A DNA stretch of 64,000 nucleotides from Psychrobacillus sp042945595 (GCF_042945595.1 NZ_CP168493.1:3720001-3784000), one strand, 5' to 3'; counted from the first letter of the stretch, positions 1-8,908 are shown. Notes: generated by a model from the sequence alone, not told the origin. Program-made: numbers and translations.

Positions 1-1
1 T

Positions 2-32
2 CAATTAACAAATGTTTATTATTTGTTAATTG
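2..32. repeat. perfect 12-bp inverted repeat
   Basis: CAATTAACAAAT at 2-13 is followed, after a 7-nt loop, by its exact reverse complement ATTTGTTAATTG at 21-32. No T-tract follows on either strand, so a classical terminator is unlikely. It could be an operator for a dimeric regulator or a transcript-end hairpin for a gene off the left edge. The surrounding 1-270 stretch is very AT-rich and holds no gene I can support. Confidence 0.5.
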
Positions 33-272
33 TGATTATAATACAAGAAAAAATAAAAATCTATAGGAATATTCAAATAAATATAATTATTTTGTTTTTT
101 TTATACTTTATGAATAAATAAAATTTAATTTAATTACGTTTTGTATTTTATATAATCATTTATCAGGCTTTTTGTTTCTATTTAGAAACATCTTTCCGCA
201 AACACTTTCAATCATTTCGATAATGAAAATAAAAAAAGACATTCCCCATAGGAATGCCTTCATTCATGAAAT

Positions 273-722
273 TTATAATTTCAAACCACTACGACTTTTA
301 AATCTTCTAAGTAAAATATGGCTCTCAACTCGTGTAATACCTTCTAATGCATATAACTCTTCATTTATAAATTTTTCGAGATTTAGAAAATCATCTACCA
401 ATACATGCATATGTAAAGTTGAAGGTCCCGTCATTTGATAACAACTAGCTACATTTGGATTGTCCGCCAGGTTTTGAGCAACCTCTACAAGTGAAGAAGG
501 CTCACAATCTACTTCAAAGAACCCCGAAACGTTTTTACCTACTTTTTCTGAATTAATCACAACCGTGAATCTTTCAATTATACCTTCATTTTGCAACTGA
601 TGTACTCGTTCTCTAACTGCAACCCTTGATAAGTTTAGTTCTTTACCAATATCAACATAAGACAAACGACCATTTTCTATTAACAATTCCAAAATACGTT
701 TATCGGTAGTATCCAAACTCAT
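273..722 (-). CDS. Lrp/AsnC family transcriptional regulator
   Basis: A 149-aa feast/famine regulator. The N-terminal winged HTH (LDTTDKRILELLIENGR through LSRVAVRERVHQLQNEGII) is followed by the alpha/beta RAM effector-binding domain, with the usual family length. Such proteins form dimers to octamers and respond to amino acids. The ATG at 722 is chosen because GTGGGG lies just upstream. The in-frame ATG at 743 has no ribosome binding site and falls at the expected transcription start of a TATAAT promoter (752-757). The gene stands alone and its ligand and targets cannot be read from the sequence. Confidence 0.88.
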   Translation of the reverse strand: MSLDTTDKRILELLIENGRLSYVDIGKELNLSRVAVRERVHQLQNEGIIERFTVVINSEKVGKNVSGFFEVDCEPSSLVEVAQNLADNPNVASCYQMTGPSTLHMHVLVDDFLNLEKFINEELYALEGITRVESHILLRRFKSRSGLKL

Positions 723-751
723 ATAATCCCCACTTTCTCCCATGTATAGAT

Positions 752-780
752 ATTATACGAAACTACATTAACTATGGGAA
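752..780 (-). promoter_or_regulatory. candidate sigma-A promoter of the Lrp-type gene
   Basis: On the minus strand TATAAT (752-757) is preceded, after 17 nt, by the weak -35 TTCCCA (775-780). The predicted transcription start lies near 745, which supports the ATG at 722 as the start of the regulator. Confidence 0.5.
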
Positions 781-1013
781 GTAAAAATACAACTTACGAG
801 ACAGGATGTAGACAATTTAGGTTTATTTTTTTCAATTAGTTAAATATCGGTATAATTTGATATAAGATTAACTATACGACTTAATTATTTTGCTATACGA
901 AAAGTACTAGAGAATATTTTTTCGAAGCTTCTCACACTGACTGACGTAATAAATGGTATCCAATTATCTAATTGTCAAAAATTATACCAATTGATCTAAG
1001 GTATTGTCATTTT
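781..1013. other. AT-rich intergenic stretch, no gene seen
   Basis: Together with the remnant at 1014-1219 this fills the gap between the Lrp-type gene and the quinone oxidoreductase gene. I see no conserved coding sequence, RNA gene or clear terminator here. Confidence 0.5.
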
Positions 1014-1219
1014 CTATTTTTTATCTAACAATTTCACGATTTCCCTGTTGAATATAGGTAAATCACCAAGTGTTAACTTGTTACAAGTTGATTTCCATTA
1101 CAAATACTTCTTCGTCATAATAAGTAGCTCCGACATTTTTTAAATCGACCTTTGCTTACTTATATCCTGTTGCGTCTCGAACTTTTAATGTCTTCGCAGT
1201 AATAAGAAGCTTAATAACA
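1014..1219 (-). pseudogene. decayed coding remnant, family not recognised
   Basis: Just downstream of the quinone oxidoreductase gene, the minus strand reads like protein (ITAKTLKVRDATGYK, then AKVDLKNVGATYYDEEVF) but is broken by stop codons. It then shifts frame into DLPIFNREIVKLLDKK followed by a stop at 1014. Codon use is coding-like and interruptions are few, which fits a recently inactivated C-terminal fragment. I cannot name the family. Chance open frames in AT-rich DNA remain possible. Confidence 0.35.
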
Positions 1220-1220
1220 G

Positions 1221-2186
1221 TTAAGGAATCAAAAGGATTTTCCCAACGCTTTTTCTACTTTCCAACAGACGATGCGCCTCTGCTCCATCCTGTAACGAAA
1301 AAGTAGTAGGCTCTTTCAGCTTTATTTCCCCTTCTAAAATCCAATCAAATAATTGTTTGGATCGTTTTTTTCTTTCTTCTAAAGAAGTTAGTACATTCCA
1401 AAGGTCTCCACCTGTTAAGGTTTTAGACGTGTCCATTAGCATACGTGGATCAACAAGTGCCGGATCCCCACCAGACATTCCATAAAACACTACGGTACCA
1501 CCTATTCTTGTCACGTCAAAACTGTCTGCTAATGTAGAACCTACAGACTCATAAACAGCATCTACTCCAACACCGCTAGTTACTTTCTTCACTTCATTTA
1601 TCCAATTATCCGTGTATAGAAAAACATGATCTGCTCCAACTGAATAAGCTGCTTCAGACTTTTCCAATGAAGATGTTAGTCCAATCACTTTCGCACCAAG
1701 CAGTTTTCCGATTTGAATAAGATTTTGTCCAACACCGCCAGCTGCAGCATGGACGAGTATCGTATCTCCAGCGCTCACTTTGTAGCTATCGCTAGTTAAG
1801 TATTGCGCTGTTAACCCTTGTAATAAAACAGATGCTGCAATTTCAAATGATAAATCATTTGGTAAAGGAATTGCCTTTTCCATCGGAACTGCGACTAATT
1901 CAGCATTTGCAAATGGAACATCCGCAAACGCAATACGATCTCCTACCTTCCAATCCGTTGCGTCAACTCCTACTTGCTCAACTATACCTGAGCCCTCATA
2001 TCCCAAAATAAAAGGCGGATTACCGGCTAAATGATAGTTCCCTTTTCTTCTGTAAATATCAGCAAAATTTAATCCAATTGCCTTCGTCCTAACCAATACT
2101 TCATTTTCCTTGATGATTGGTTTAGCAATATCTTTATATTGAAGTACTTCTGGTCCACCAAACGTTTCAAAAATAAGTGCTTTCAC
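1221..2186 (-). CDS. zinc-type/quinone oxidoreductase (Qor family, MDR superfamily)
   Basis: A 321-aa NAD(P)H-dependent oxidoreductase of the medium-chain dehydrogenase/reductase superfamily. The N-terminal GroES-like fold starts MKALIFETFGGPEVLQ and carries GLNFADIYRRKGNY, typical of NADPH:quinone reductases. The Rossmann motif AAAGGVGQ sits near residue 146. The cysteine ligands of zinc alcohol dehydrogenases are absent, as expected for Qor. Translation starts at GTG, preceded by GAGGTG about 6 nt upstream. It is monocistronic and separated from glmM by a terminator. The in vivo substrate is unknown. Confidence 0.85.
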   Translation of the reverse strand: MKALIFETFGGPEVLQYKDIAKPIIKENEVLVRTKAIGLNFADIYRRKGNYHLAGNPPFILGYEGSGIVEQVGVDATDWKVGDRIAFADVPFANAELVAVPMEKAIPLPNDLSFEIAASVLLQGLTAQYLTSDSYKVSAGDTILVHAAAGGVGQNLIQIGKLLGAKVIGLTSSLEKSEAAYSVGADHVFLYTDNWINEVKKVTSGVGVDAVYESVGSTLADSFDVTRIGGTVVFYGMSGGDPALVDPRMLMDTSKTLTGGDLWNVLTSLEERKKRSKQLFDWILEGEIKLKEPTTFSLQDGAEAHRLLESRKSVGKILLIP

Positions 2187-2335
2187 TTTACTACACCTCT
2201 TCTACTGAAATATATGATTTATCGTATACAATCTTTGTATGAAGCACAATGAATTTGCCTTATTAAGAAAATCAGCAAACGACTTATAATTGCTTCTTGT
2301 TTTCAACATTCCCATGCTTTCTCATTTTCTAAAAC

Positions 2336-2364
2336 AAAAAATCCAGCACAAGGCTGGATTTTTA
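2336..2364 (-). terminator. intrinsic terminator after glmM
   Basis: ATCCAGC (2341-2347) pairs with GCTGGAT (2353-2359). On the minus strand the stem is followed by a run of six T. It ends the glmM transcript before the quinone oxidoreductase gene. Confidence 0.8.
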
Positions 2365-2372
2365 TCAATTCT

Positions 2373-3725
2373 TTATTCAGCTAAACCCATCTCTGCTATT
2401 ACCACTTCGACGATTCGGTTTACATAGTTTTCACATTCTTCTTCGGTTGCTGCTTCTACCATGACACGTACAAGCGGCTCTGTGCCAGATGGTCTTACAA
2501 GAACACGACCGTTGCCTGCCATTTCTGCTTCTACTTCACTTATAATTGCGGCTACTTTTTCATTTTGCGTTACTGCGTGCTTATCAGTTACACGCACATT
2601 TATTAGTTTTTGAGGATAAATGGTCATTTCGGAAGCTAGATCCGAAAGTTTTTTCCCTGATATTTTCATAATATTCACGAGCTGTAAGCCAGTCAATAAG
2701 CCGTCTCCGGTTGTATTGTAGTCTAAGAATACGATATGTCCCGACTGTTCTCCACCTAGATTGTAGCCATTCTTTTTCATTTCTTCTACTACATAACGAT
2801 CTCCGACTGCTGTTTTTACACTTGTCATTTCATGTGTCTCTAATGCTTTATAGAAACCCATATTACTCATGACTGTAGATACTACCGTGCTATTATTTAA
2901 TCTGCCTTGAGCGTTTAAATATTTGGCACAAATATACATAATTTGATCACCATCTACGATATTACCTTTTTCATCTACAGCAATTAGTCGATCCCCATCG
3001 CCATCAAAAGCAAGTCCTACATGGGCACCTTTATCTAAAACAAATTTTGCTAACTCTTCTGGATGTGTTGAACCAACGCCATCATTAATATTCAATCCAT
3101 TCGGAGATGCTCCCATTGTAGATAAATCAGCATCTAAATCAGCAAAAACATGTGTTGCTAAGGAAGATGTTGCACCGTTCGCACAATCTAAGGCAACATG
3201 AATTCCTACGAACTCTTCATCTAATGTTTGTTTCAAGTATTGAATATATTTTTGTCCACCTTCAAAATAATCGGATACAGACCCTACACCTGCTCCTGTT
3301 GGACGTGGAAGCTCATCAACTTCAGCATCTATTAAAAGTTCAATTTCTTCTTCTTGTTTATCCGAAAGTTTAAAGCCATCGGAACCAAAGAATTTGATAC
3401 CGTTATCTGCCACGGGATTATGAGAAGCTGAAATCATAACGCCAGCATCAGCACTCATCACTCTTGTTAAATAAGCAACACCTGGCGTACTAATTACACC
3501 TAGGCGCATTACTTCTACTCCTACGGAAAGAAGTCCTGCAACGAGCGCTCCTTCTAACATATGACCAGATACACGAGTATCACGACCTATTAAAACTTTT
3601 GCGCGATTCTCTGCACCCTTCGTTAAAATGTAGCCGCCAACTCGACCTAACTTAAAAGCAAGTTCCGGTGTTAGTTCTGTGTTTGCTACTCCTCTTACAC
3701 CATCTGTTCCAAAGTATTTTCCCAT
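2373..3725 (-). CDS. glmM: phosphoglucosamine mutase
   Basis: A 450-aa enzyme converting glucosamine-6-phosphate to glucosamine-1-phosphate on the way to UDP-GlcNAc and peptidoglycan. The catalytic phosphoserine loop MISASHNP is near residue 101. The metal-binding loop AFDGDGDRL and the C-terminal phosphate-binding loop RPSGTEPLVRVM are present. The start ATG has AGGAGAG upstream. It is the last gene of the sigW-rsiW / cdaA-cdaR-glmM cluster. In B. subtilis glmS follows; here a terminator follows instead and glmS is not in the window. Confidence 0.97.
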   Translation of the reverse strand: MGKYFGTDGVRGVANTELTPELAFKLGRVGGYILTKGAENRAKVLIGRDTRVSGHMLEGALVAGLLSVGVEVMRLGVISTPGVAYLTRVMSADAGVMISASHNPVADNGIKFFGSDGFKLSDKQEEEIELLIDAEVDELPRPTGAGVGSVSDYFEGGQKYIQYLKQTLDEEFVGIHVALDCANGATSSLATHVFADLDADLSTMGASPNGLNINDGVGSTHPEELAKFVLDKGAHVGLAFDGDGDRLIAVDEKGNIVDGDQIMYICAKYLNAQGRLNNSTVVSTVMSNMGFYKALETHEMTSVKTAVGDRYVVEEMKKNGYNLGGEQSGHIVFLDYNTTGDGLLTGLQLVNIMKISGKKLSDLASEMTIYPQKLINVRVTDKHAVTQNEKVAAIISEVEAEMAGNGRVLVRPSGTEPLVRVMVEAATEEECENYVNRIVEVVIAEMGLAE

Positions 3726-3762
3726 TTAATCTTCTCTCCTTAAAAACCTGTTGTCCTGCGTA

Positions 3763-5025
3763 TTAAACTTCTTTTATTGTTAATTTTACCTCAGACGCAG
3801 ACATTTCCCATACAACGTTTGAAGGGGCATCCATTTTTATCGGTAACGAATTTTCCCCTATTTCTGCATTTTGAGCCTCTACATATAGCGCAATATTACT
3901 GCTAGTTATTTTATCTAATGCTTCAGGAGTCCCTTTGGCTGTCACGGAAATTATTCCGTCTGTAGGTGTTTGAAAGGTACTTTCTAATTGATCCGGAAGT
4001 CCTCGCACTTCCACTGCCACACGATCAAAAGACTTTTCACTCACATCCGAAATAGTATCTTCATCTACTGGCGGTTCCGTTATTGGAGCAGGCGTCACGT
4101 CACCGACAATTTTAATCTTGTCTAGAGACATTTTCGTCACACCATCTGGGATCGTTAGTTTCACTTCAAAATCGCCAGCATCTTCTATTTTACTTACATC
4201 TACATCTACAATGAACTTCTCTATTTTGTCTAATAATGCCCGTGGACCATATAATCTTATATTTTGGACATTCGTGGATAATTTATTTATCGTGACGCCT
4301 TGTTTTGGTGTACCTTTTTCCATTAACGATATAGGTACTTCTTTACTGTATTCTTCCACTTTCACTCTTACTTGTACTGTTTTAGGCTCGATTGAAACAT
4401 CTAATTTGTTCAAATCTTTGTCTAAAACGCGCACACGTGCTTCTTGTTCAAAGGATTTATTAATCCCTTGTTCTCCTTCAATTGTTGCTTTTACATAGCC
4501 TATACTATTTATCACACTTTTTGCACCAGTAATAGTAACTACTTTAGGTTCAACCTCGTAGGACTTCACAATGTGATTTTCTGCCAACAGACTTTCATTC
4601 ATATCTGGGTCTACACGGAATTCTTGTGATATTCGTTCTTCAATAACCACGTTTACATAAACAGGATTTGTACGAACTTTTAATTTATCTGAAAAATTTT
4701 CAGTTGAAATGGCTACTCTATGCTCCCCGATTGCTAACTTTCTTAAGTCTACAAATACTTTGTAGTCCTTCATCACTTTTGCAGATAGTACAAGTGTACT
4801 TGGTCCCTCTATATTTACCGAAACAGTTTTTGGCACGCCTGATACAACTAAACTGTCATCATCATAATATACTTCAACCGGAACATCTCGGAGCTCATCC
4901 ACTGACTTTCCACTAGCATTCATATTCGTATTTTCGATATCGGATTTCACTGAGACAAATAACATGATAGCTAAAACTAACGCAATTATTCGTAAGAACC
5001 ATGGATTATCCATCATTTTATCCAT
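3763..5025 (-). CDS. cdaR: CdaA regulatory protein CdaR (YbbR domain protein)
   Basis: A 420-aa membrane-anchored regulator of the diadenylate cyclase. One transmembrane helix (about residues 9-26, FLRIIALVLAIMLFVSV) is followed by an extracytoplasmic chain of about four YbbR repeats. Its start overlaps the cdaA stop by 8 nt, with GGAGGGGG upstream, so the two are translationally coupled. In Bacillus and Listeria CdaR binds CdaA and modulates c-di-AMP synthesis, and glmM lies next in the same operon, as here. Confidence 0.95.
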   Translation of the reverse strand: MDKMMDNPWFLRIIALVLAIMLFVSVKSDIENTNMNASGKSVDELRDVPVEVYYDDDSLVVSGVPKTVSVNIEGPSTLVLSAKVMKDYKVFVDLRKLAIGEHRVAISTENFSDKLKVRTNPVYVNVVIEERISQEFRVDPDMNESLLAENHIVKSYEVEPKVVTITGAKSVINSIGYVKATIEGEQGINKSFEQEARVRVLDKDLNKLDVSIEPKTVQVRVKVEEYSKEVPISLMEKGTPKQGVTINKLSTNVQNIRLYGPRALLDKIEKFIVDVDVSKIEDAGDFEVKLTIPDGVTKMSLDKIKIVGDVTPAPITEPPVDEDTISDVSEKSFDRVAVEVRGLPDQLESTFQTPTDGIISVTAKGTPEALDKITSSNIALYVEAQNAEIGENSLPIKMDAPSNVVWEMSASEVKLTIKEV

Positions 5026-5854
5026 TCTGTTTCCCCCTCCACAGCCATTTAGAAGAAGTTACTTGTTCCTCGGTTGGTCCAAACCAAAGACGTTGCAAGT
5101 GTGCTTCAAATTCTTCCATGGATAGATTTCTATGGAGATCTCCGTTCGACGTTAAGCTTACTGCTCCTGTTTCTTCCGATACAACTATTGTAATGGCATC
5201 AGTTACTTCACTTAGCCCAATTGCTGCACGATGTCTCGTTCCAAGCTCTTTAGAGATGAAAGGACTTTCGGACAAAGGTAAATAACACCCCGCGGAAGCC
5301 ACTTTATTTTTTTGAACGATTACAGCACCATCGTGTAATGGTGTATTTGGAATGAAAATATTAATCATTAATTCGGATGAGATATTCGCATTTAAAGGTA
5401 TTCCTGTTTCAATATAATCTGTTAAGCCAGTTTCCCGTTCAATGGATATTAGTGCTCCAATACGGCGTTTTGCCATATAGCTCACAGATTTGGTCATAGC
5501 CCCTATTAAACGGCTCTGCTCCTCCTCTTCTTGCATCGAACTTCTCGAAAACAGTGCCCCTCTACCTATTTGTTCTAATGCTCTTCTAATTTCTGGTTGA
5601 AAAATAATAATAATCGCTAAAAATCCAAAATTAATGACTTGTTCTAGCATCCATCCAAGTGTATCCAAACCTATAAAGTCCGTAACAACTCGAGCTACAA
5701 CAATGACAAAAATCCCTTTTAATAATTGGACCGCTTTCGTTCCTTTTACAAGGGTTATTATTTTATATATGACAAACCAAACGAATAAAACATCTAAAAT
5801 GTTTACAATAACGTTTACTGGCATTAAACTCGTAAATTGCTCCATAAACGACAT
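5018..5854 (-). CDS. cdaA: diadenylate cyclase CdaA (c-di-AMP synthase)
   Basis: A 278-aa membrane enzyme that condenses two ATP into cyclic di-AMP, the messenger for potassium and osmolyte balance and cell-wall homeostasis. Three N-terminal helices precede the DAC domain with its DGA motif (NTPLHDGAVI) and RHR motif (GTRHRAAIGLSE). The reading frame is open to 5938. The ATG at 5854 is preferred because GTGGGGG precedes it and it aligns with the N-terminus of Bacillus CdaA. The gene overlaps cdaR and shares its operon. Confidence 0.95.
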   Translation of the reverse strand: MSFMEQFTSLMPVNVIVNILDVLFVWFVIYKIITLVKGTKAVQLLKGIFVIVVARVVTDFIGLDTLGWMLEQVINFGFLAIIIIFQPEIRRALEQIGRGALFSRSSMQEEEEQSRLIGAMTKSVSYMAKRRIGALISIERETGLTDYIETGIPLNANISSELMINIFIPNTPLHDGAVIVQKNKVASAGCYLPLSESPFISKELGTRHRAAIGLSEVTDAITIVVSEETGAVSLTSNGDLHRNLSMEEFEAHLQRLWFGPTEEQVTSSKWLWRGKQNG

Positions 5855-5938
5855 GTGGCATCCCCCACTTTTCATCACAAATCCATACAATGTAAGTATA
5901 ACATAGATAAGGAATTTTCCGCCTTCTTGAACCAACAA

Positions 5939-5964
5939 AGTCTATCCAATATTTTGGATAGACT
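5939..5964 (-). terminator. 11-bp stem between rsiW and cdaA, probable weak terminator
   Basis: AGTCTATCCAA (5939-5949) pairs perfectly with TTGGATAGACT (5954-5964) across a 4-nt loop. On the minus strand it follows the rsiW stop and only TTTGTTGG comes after it. It may therefore terminate poorly and let some sigW-rsiW transcripts run on into cdaA-cdaR-glmM. Confidence 0.5.
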
Positions 5965-5969
5965 CTTCA

Positions 5970-6602
5970 TTATTTTGTGCTTTCCTCTTTCTCAAAAAAC
6001 GATATAACCTGTTTGGCACCATCTTTTATATGAAACCATAGCCAGTCAAACACTTCGTTGATTTCCTCTGTTTTACCTGTAATAACTGCTGTAGAAGCCA
6101 TATATTTAGAACCGTTAATGACGGTTAAATTCCCGTCCAATTCACCATCAATTCGAACATCGCCATTTTTCACTACAAGGTCACCTTTTACAACCTGTCC
6201 CTTAGGGATAATGACTGTTTCTCCTTCTACAATAACATTTTCTTGTTTTGTAAAAGAAAATTGTTTCTCTTCATTAAAATTAGTGAATAATGCACTACTC
6301 ATAAATAATAAGAATAAAGCTGCTGCAGTAAGAATTGGATGACGTCGCAACCATCTACTAACACCAGCATGTGATTTTTCTTTTGGTAGTCTTTCCATAA
6401 CTGATTTTTTAAAATCAGTTGGTGCCTTTACATGAGCTGCTCCTTTTATAAAGGCAACAACATCACTCAGCTCATGCATATGTTTTTGACAATCAACGCA
6501 TGACTGCAAATGAGATTTTAGGTCAAGCTCATGTTCACGGCTAATTTCACCATCTAAATATTCATGCATATAGTGAACAATTCGCTCTGGACACGCATTC
6601 AT
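5970..6602 (-). CDS. rsiW: anti-sigma-W factor RsiW
   Basis: A 210-aa type II membrane anti-sigma factor that holds SigW inactive until regulated proteolysis. The N-terminal zinc-binding anti-sigma domain has H31, C35 and C38 (HLQSCVDC). A single transmembrane helix around residues 87-107 precedes an extracytoplasmic part with a beta-rich repeat pattern (VIVEGETVIIPKGQVVKGDL). It starts 12 nt after sigW behind AGGAGG. Length and order match B. subtilis RsiW. Confidence 0.95.
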   Translation of the reverse strand: MNACPERIVHYMHEYLDGEISREHELDLKSHLQSCVDCQKHMHELSDVVAFIKGAAHVKAPTDFKKSVMERLPKEKSHAGVSRWLRRHPILTAAALFLLFMSSALFTNFNEEKQFSFTKQENVIVEGETVIIPKGQVVKGDLVVKNGDVRIDGELDGNLTVINGSKYMASTAVITGKTEEINEVFDWLWFHIKDGAKQVISFFEKEESTK

Positions 6603-6614
6603 CGTGATTACCTC

Positions 6615-7190
6615 CTATAAAAAGTTGGGCTGTTTACTTAACTGTTTTCTAAGTGCTTCTCTGCCTCTATGAATTCTAGTTTTTACCGTCCCAAGTGGCA
6701 ATTCTAATATCTCACTTATTTCTTGTAAAGATAATTCTTCCATATATTTCAGTACAATTGCGGAACGGTATTTATCTGGTAATCGCCTTATTTCATATTG
6801 AATACGATCTTGCAATTCGAGCTTCATCAATTCTTCTTCTGGAAGTTCTTCCGCCGCGGCGATTTGCGAATACATATTCAGTCCTTCTGTACCTGAAACT
6901 TCCGCATCTAAATAATAATCCGGCTTTTTTTTTCTAATGCGATCGATACATAAATTTGTCGCGATTCGGTATAGCCAAGTGGAAAATTTTCTTTTTTGAT
7001 CAAACGTATGAATGTTTATAAAAGCCCGCACAAAAGCTTCTTGGGCAATGTCTTCTGCCTCGTGACGATTTCCTAGCATACGGAAGCATACTTGAAAAAG
7101 TTTATGCTTATACAGGTCCACAATTTCCGCGAATGCGTCTTTGTCCCCTTTTAACACTTGTTTTATTCGTTTGTTTACTAACGCATCCAT
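6615..7190 (-). CDS. sigW: ECF RNA polymerase sigma factor SigW
   Basis: A 191-aa extracytoplasmic-function sigma factor controlling cell-envelope stress and antimicrobial-resistance genes. Region 2 is clear (DIAQEAFVRAFINI, KFSTWLYRIATNLCIDRIR) and region 4 carries the HTH (LSLQEISEILELPLGTVKTR). A strong GGAGGGG precedes the ATG. It is followed directly by its anti-sigma factor, and an autoregulatory-type promoter lies upstream. Confidence 0.97.
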   Translation of the reverse strand: MDALVNKRIKQVLKGDKDAFAEIVDLYKHKLFQVCFRMLGNRHEAEDIAQEAFVRAFINIHTFDQKRKFSTWLYRIATNLCIDRIRKKKPDYYLDAEVSGTEGLNMYSQIAAAEELPEEELMKLELQDRIQYEIRRLPDKYRSAIVLKYMEELSLQEISEILELPLGTVKTRIHRGREALRKQLSKQPNFL

Positions 7191-7225
7191 GGTGATTCCC
7201 CTCCGCTCTATGCGGCTGTCTTACC

Positions 7226-7254
7226 TATACGGATAAAGGTTGCAACAGGTTTCA
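7226..7254 (-). promoter_or_regulatory. SigW-type ECF promoter of sigW-rsiW
   Basis: On the minus strand TGAAAC (7249-7254) is followed, after 17 nt, by CGTATA (7226-7231). These are the known SigW consensus elements, TGAAAC and CGTA, so sigW is very likely autoregulated as in B. subtilis. The spacer reads one nucleotide longer than the usual 16. Confidence 0.85.
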
Positions 7255-7321
7255 TTTTTTTAATATTATTTTAATTCTATCAAATAATTAGCTCCCTGTG
7301 TTGTAAAATGTTGTTAAATAA

Positions 7322-7351
7322 AAAAGAAAAAGCAGACGAAGTGTCTGCTTT
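7322..7351 (-). terminator. intrinsic terminator after rocF
   Basis: AAAGCAGAC (7329-7337) pairs with GTCTGCTTT (7343-7351). The minus-strand T-tract continues to about 7320. The stem begins at the rocF stop codon. Confidence 0.8.
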
Positions 7352-8256
7352 TAAACTAAACTTTCCCCAAACAAAGAGCCCATTAAAGCAACTGCAACGT
7401 CTGCCGTCTTATTCTTTTCGTCTAAAATTGGATTAACCTCAACAAATTCTGCAGAAGTGATCAAGTTGGACGCATAAAGCATTTCCATCGCTAAATGGCT
7501 TTCACGATAGCTAATTCCACCTGGAACTGGTGTCCCTACACCTGGTGTATAAAGCGGATCGATTCCATCAAGGTCTAATGACAAATGCACTCCATCCACT
7601 GAGCGTTCACGAAAATATTCAATCGTTTGGTTCATCACTTCAGTCATGCCTAGTTTATCGATTTCATGCATAGAGAAAACTTTAATTCCTTTTTCCTTAA
7701 TCAATTCACGCTCACCTGGATCAACTGAACGTGCACCAATAATAATGACGTTTTCTGGTTTAATCTTTGGAGCGTACGAACGAATATTCACTAAGTCATC
7801 ATGACCCAAACCAAGACTAACCGCTAGAGGCATTCCATGAATATTTCCTGAAGGAGAAGTTTCCGCTGTATTTAAATCTGCATGTGCGTCATACCAAATA
7901 ACTCCAAGGTTTTCATATCGATCCGCTAAACCTGCAAGTGTTCCAATAGCAATACTATGATCTCCACCAAGTACTAAAGGAAATTGACCTGCTTCTAATA
8001 CTTCATTTACTTTATTTCCAAGCTTCGTATTGCCATCAATTACATCTTCTAAATTTCGTAAATGCGTATTCGGAGATTGCTCTTTTCTTGTATGACTGAT
8101 TGCAATGTCTCCCTCGTCTTTTACAGAATGACCTAATGCTTCTATACGTTCTATTACCCCCGCATAACGAATAGCACTAGGGCCCATATCTACACCGCGT
8201 CTATTTTGACCAAGATCCATCGGTACACCTATAAGTGAAATGTTTAATTTATTCAT
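7351..8256 (-). CDS. rocF: arginase
   Basis: A 301-aa Mn-dependent arginase hydrolysing arginine to ornithine and urea. All the metal-ligand motifs of the ureohydrolase family are present: GGDHSIAIGT, YDAHADLN and SLDLDGIDP. The N-terminus ISLIGVPMDLGQNRRGVDMGPSA is typical of Bacillus RocF. It has its own terminator and sits between sigW and an acetyltransferase gene rather than in a rocDEF operon. Confidence 0.96.
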   Translation of the reverse strand: MNKLNISLIGVPMDLGQNRRGVDMGPSAIRYAGVIERIEALGHSVKDEGDIAISHTRKEQSPNTHLRNLEDVIDGNTKLGNKVNEVLEAGQFPLVLGGDHSIAIGTLAGLADRYENLGVIWYDAHADLNTAETSPSGNIHGMPLAVSLGLGHDDLVNIRSYAPKIKPENVIIIGARSVDPGERELIKEKGIKVFSMHEIDKLGMTEVMNQTIEYFRERSVDGVHLSLDLDGIDPLYTPGVGTPVPGGISYRESHLAMEMLYASNLITSAEFVEVNPILDEKNKTADVAVALMGSLFGESLV

Positions 8257-8326
8257 TATTTTATACCTCCTTTAGTTAATACATCTATTGTAATACCTAA
8301 AGGTCGCTTGGCTCAACCTAACAAAT

Positions 8327-8908
8327 TTATGCATACTTATTCATAAGCTGAACAAGTTTATTTTCTACTTCTTTCCACTCACTATCGATAATTGAATAGA
8401 CAACTGCATTTCTAACTGTTCCATTTGAACGTATCCGCTCATTCCGTAAAACACCTTCTTTTATTCCACCTATACGCTCTATTGCTCTTTGTGAGTTTAC
8501 GTTTAGTTCATCTGTTTTAAATTGGACACGTATCATTCCAAGGTTATCAAATGCGTGTTTTAATAGTAGATACTTGCATGTAGTATTCACATGTGTTCGC
8601 TGAAACTTTTTACCATAGAAAGTAGAACCAATTTCGCACGCATAATTTAATGGGTCGATGCCATAAATTCGTGTTGTCCCTATGATTTCTTTTGTTTCTG
8701 AATTCTCTATTACGAAAGTGAGAGCGGTTTTGGCAACATTCATTTGTTGAATACCAGCTTGTAGCCACTGTTCCAGTTGGTCATAGTTCTCTATTTTACT
8801 GAGCATAAATTCAAAAATTTTAGGATCATAAAGCTCCCACAAAGATGGAATATCCGATTCTTCCAATGGGCGTAGCTTCAAATCCCCAAATACTATTGTT
8901 TCTGCCAA
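8327..8908 (-). CDS. GNAT family N-acetyltransferase (RimJ/RimL-like)
   Basis: A 193-aa acetyltransferase of the RimJ/RimL type, which transfers acetyl from acetyl-CoA to an amino group. It opens FGDLKLRPLEESDIPSLWEL and has the conserved end NSQRAIERIGGIKEGVLR, usual for this subgroup. The frame is open to a GTG at 8923, but GAGGTG lies 8 nt before the TTG at 8908, which is the better start. The substrate cannot be predicted. Confidence 0.8.
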   Translation of the reverse strand: MAETIVFGDLKLRPLEESDIPSLWELYDPKIFEFMLSKIENYDQLEQWLQAGIQQMNVAKTALTFVIENSETKEIIGTTRIYGIDPLNYACEIGSTFYGKKFQRTHVNTTCKYLLLKHAFDNLGMIRVQFKTDELNVNSQRAIERIGGIKEGVLRNERIRSNGTVRNAVVYSIIDSEWKEVENKLVQLMNKYA

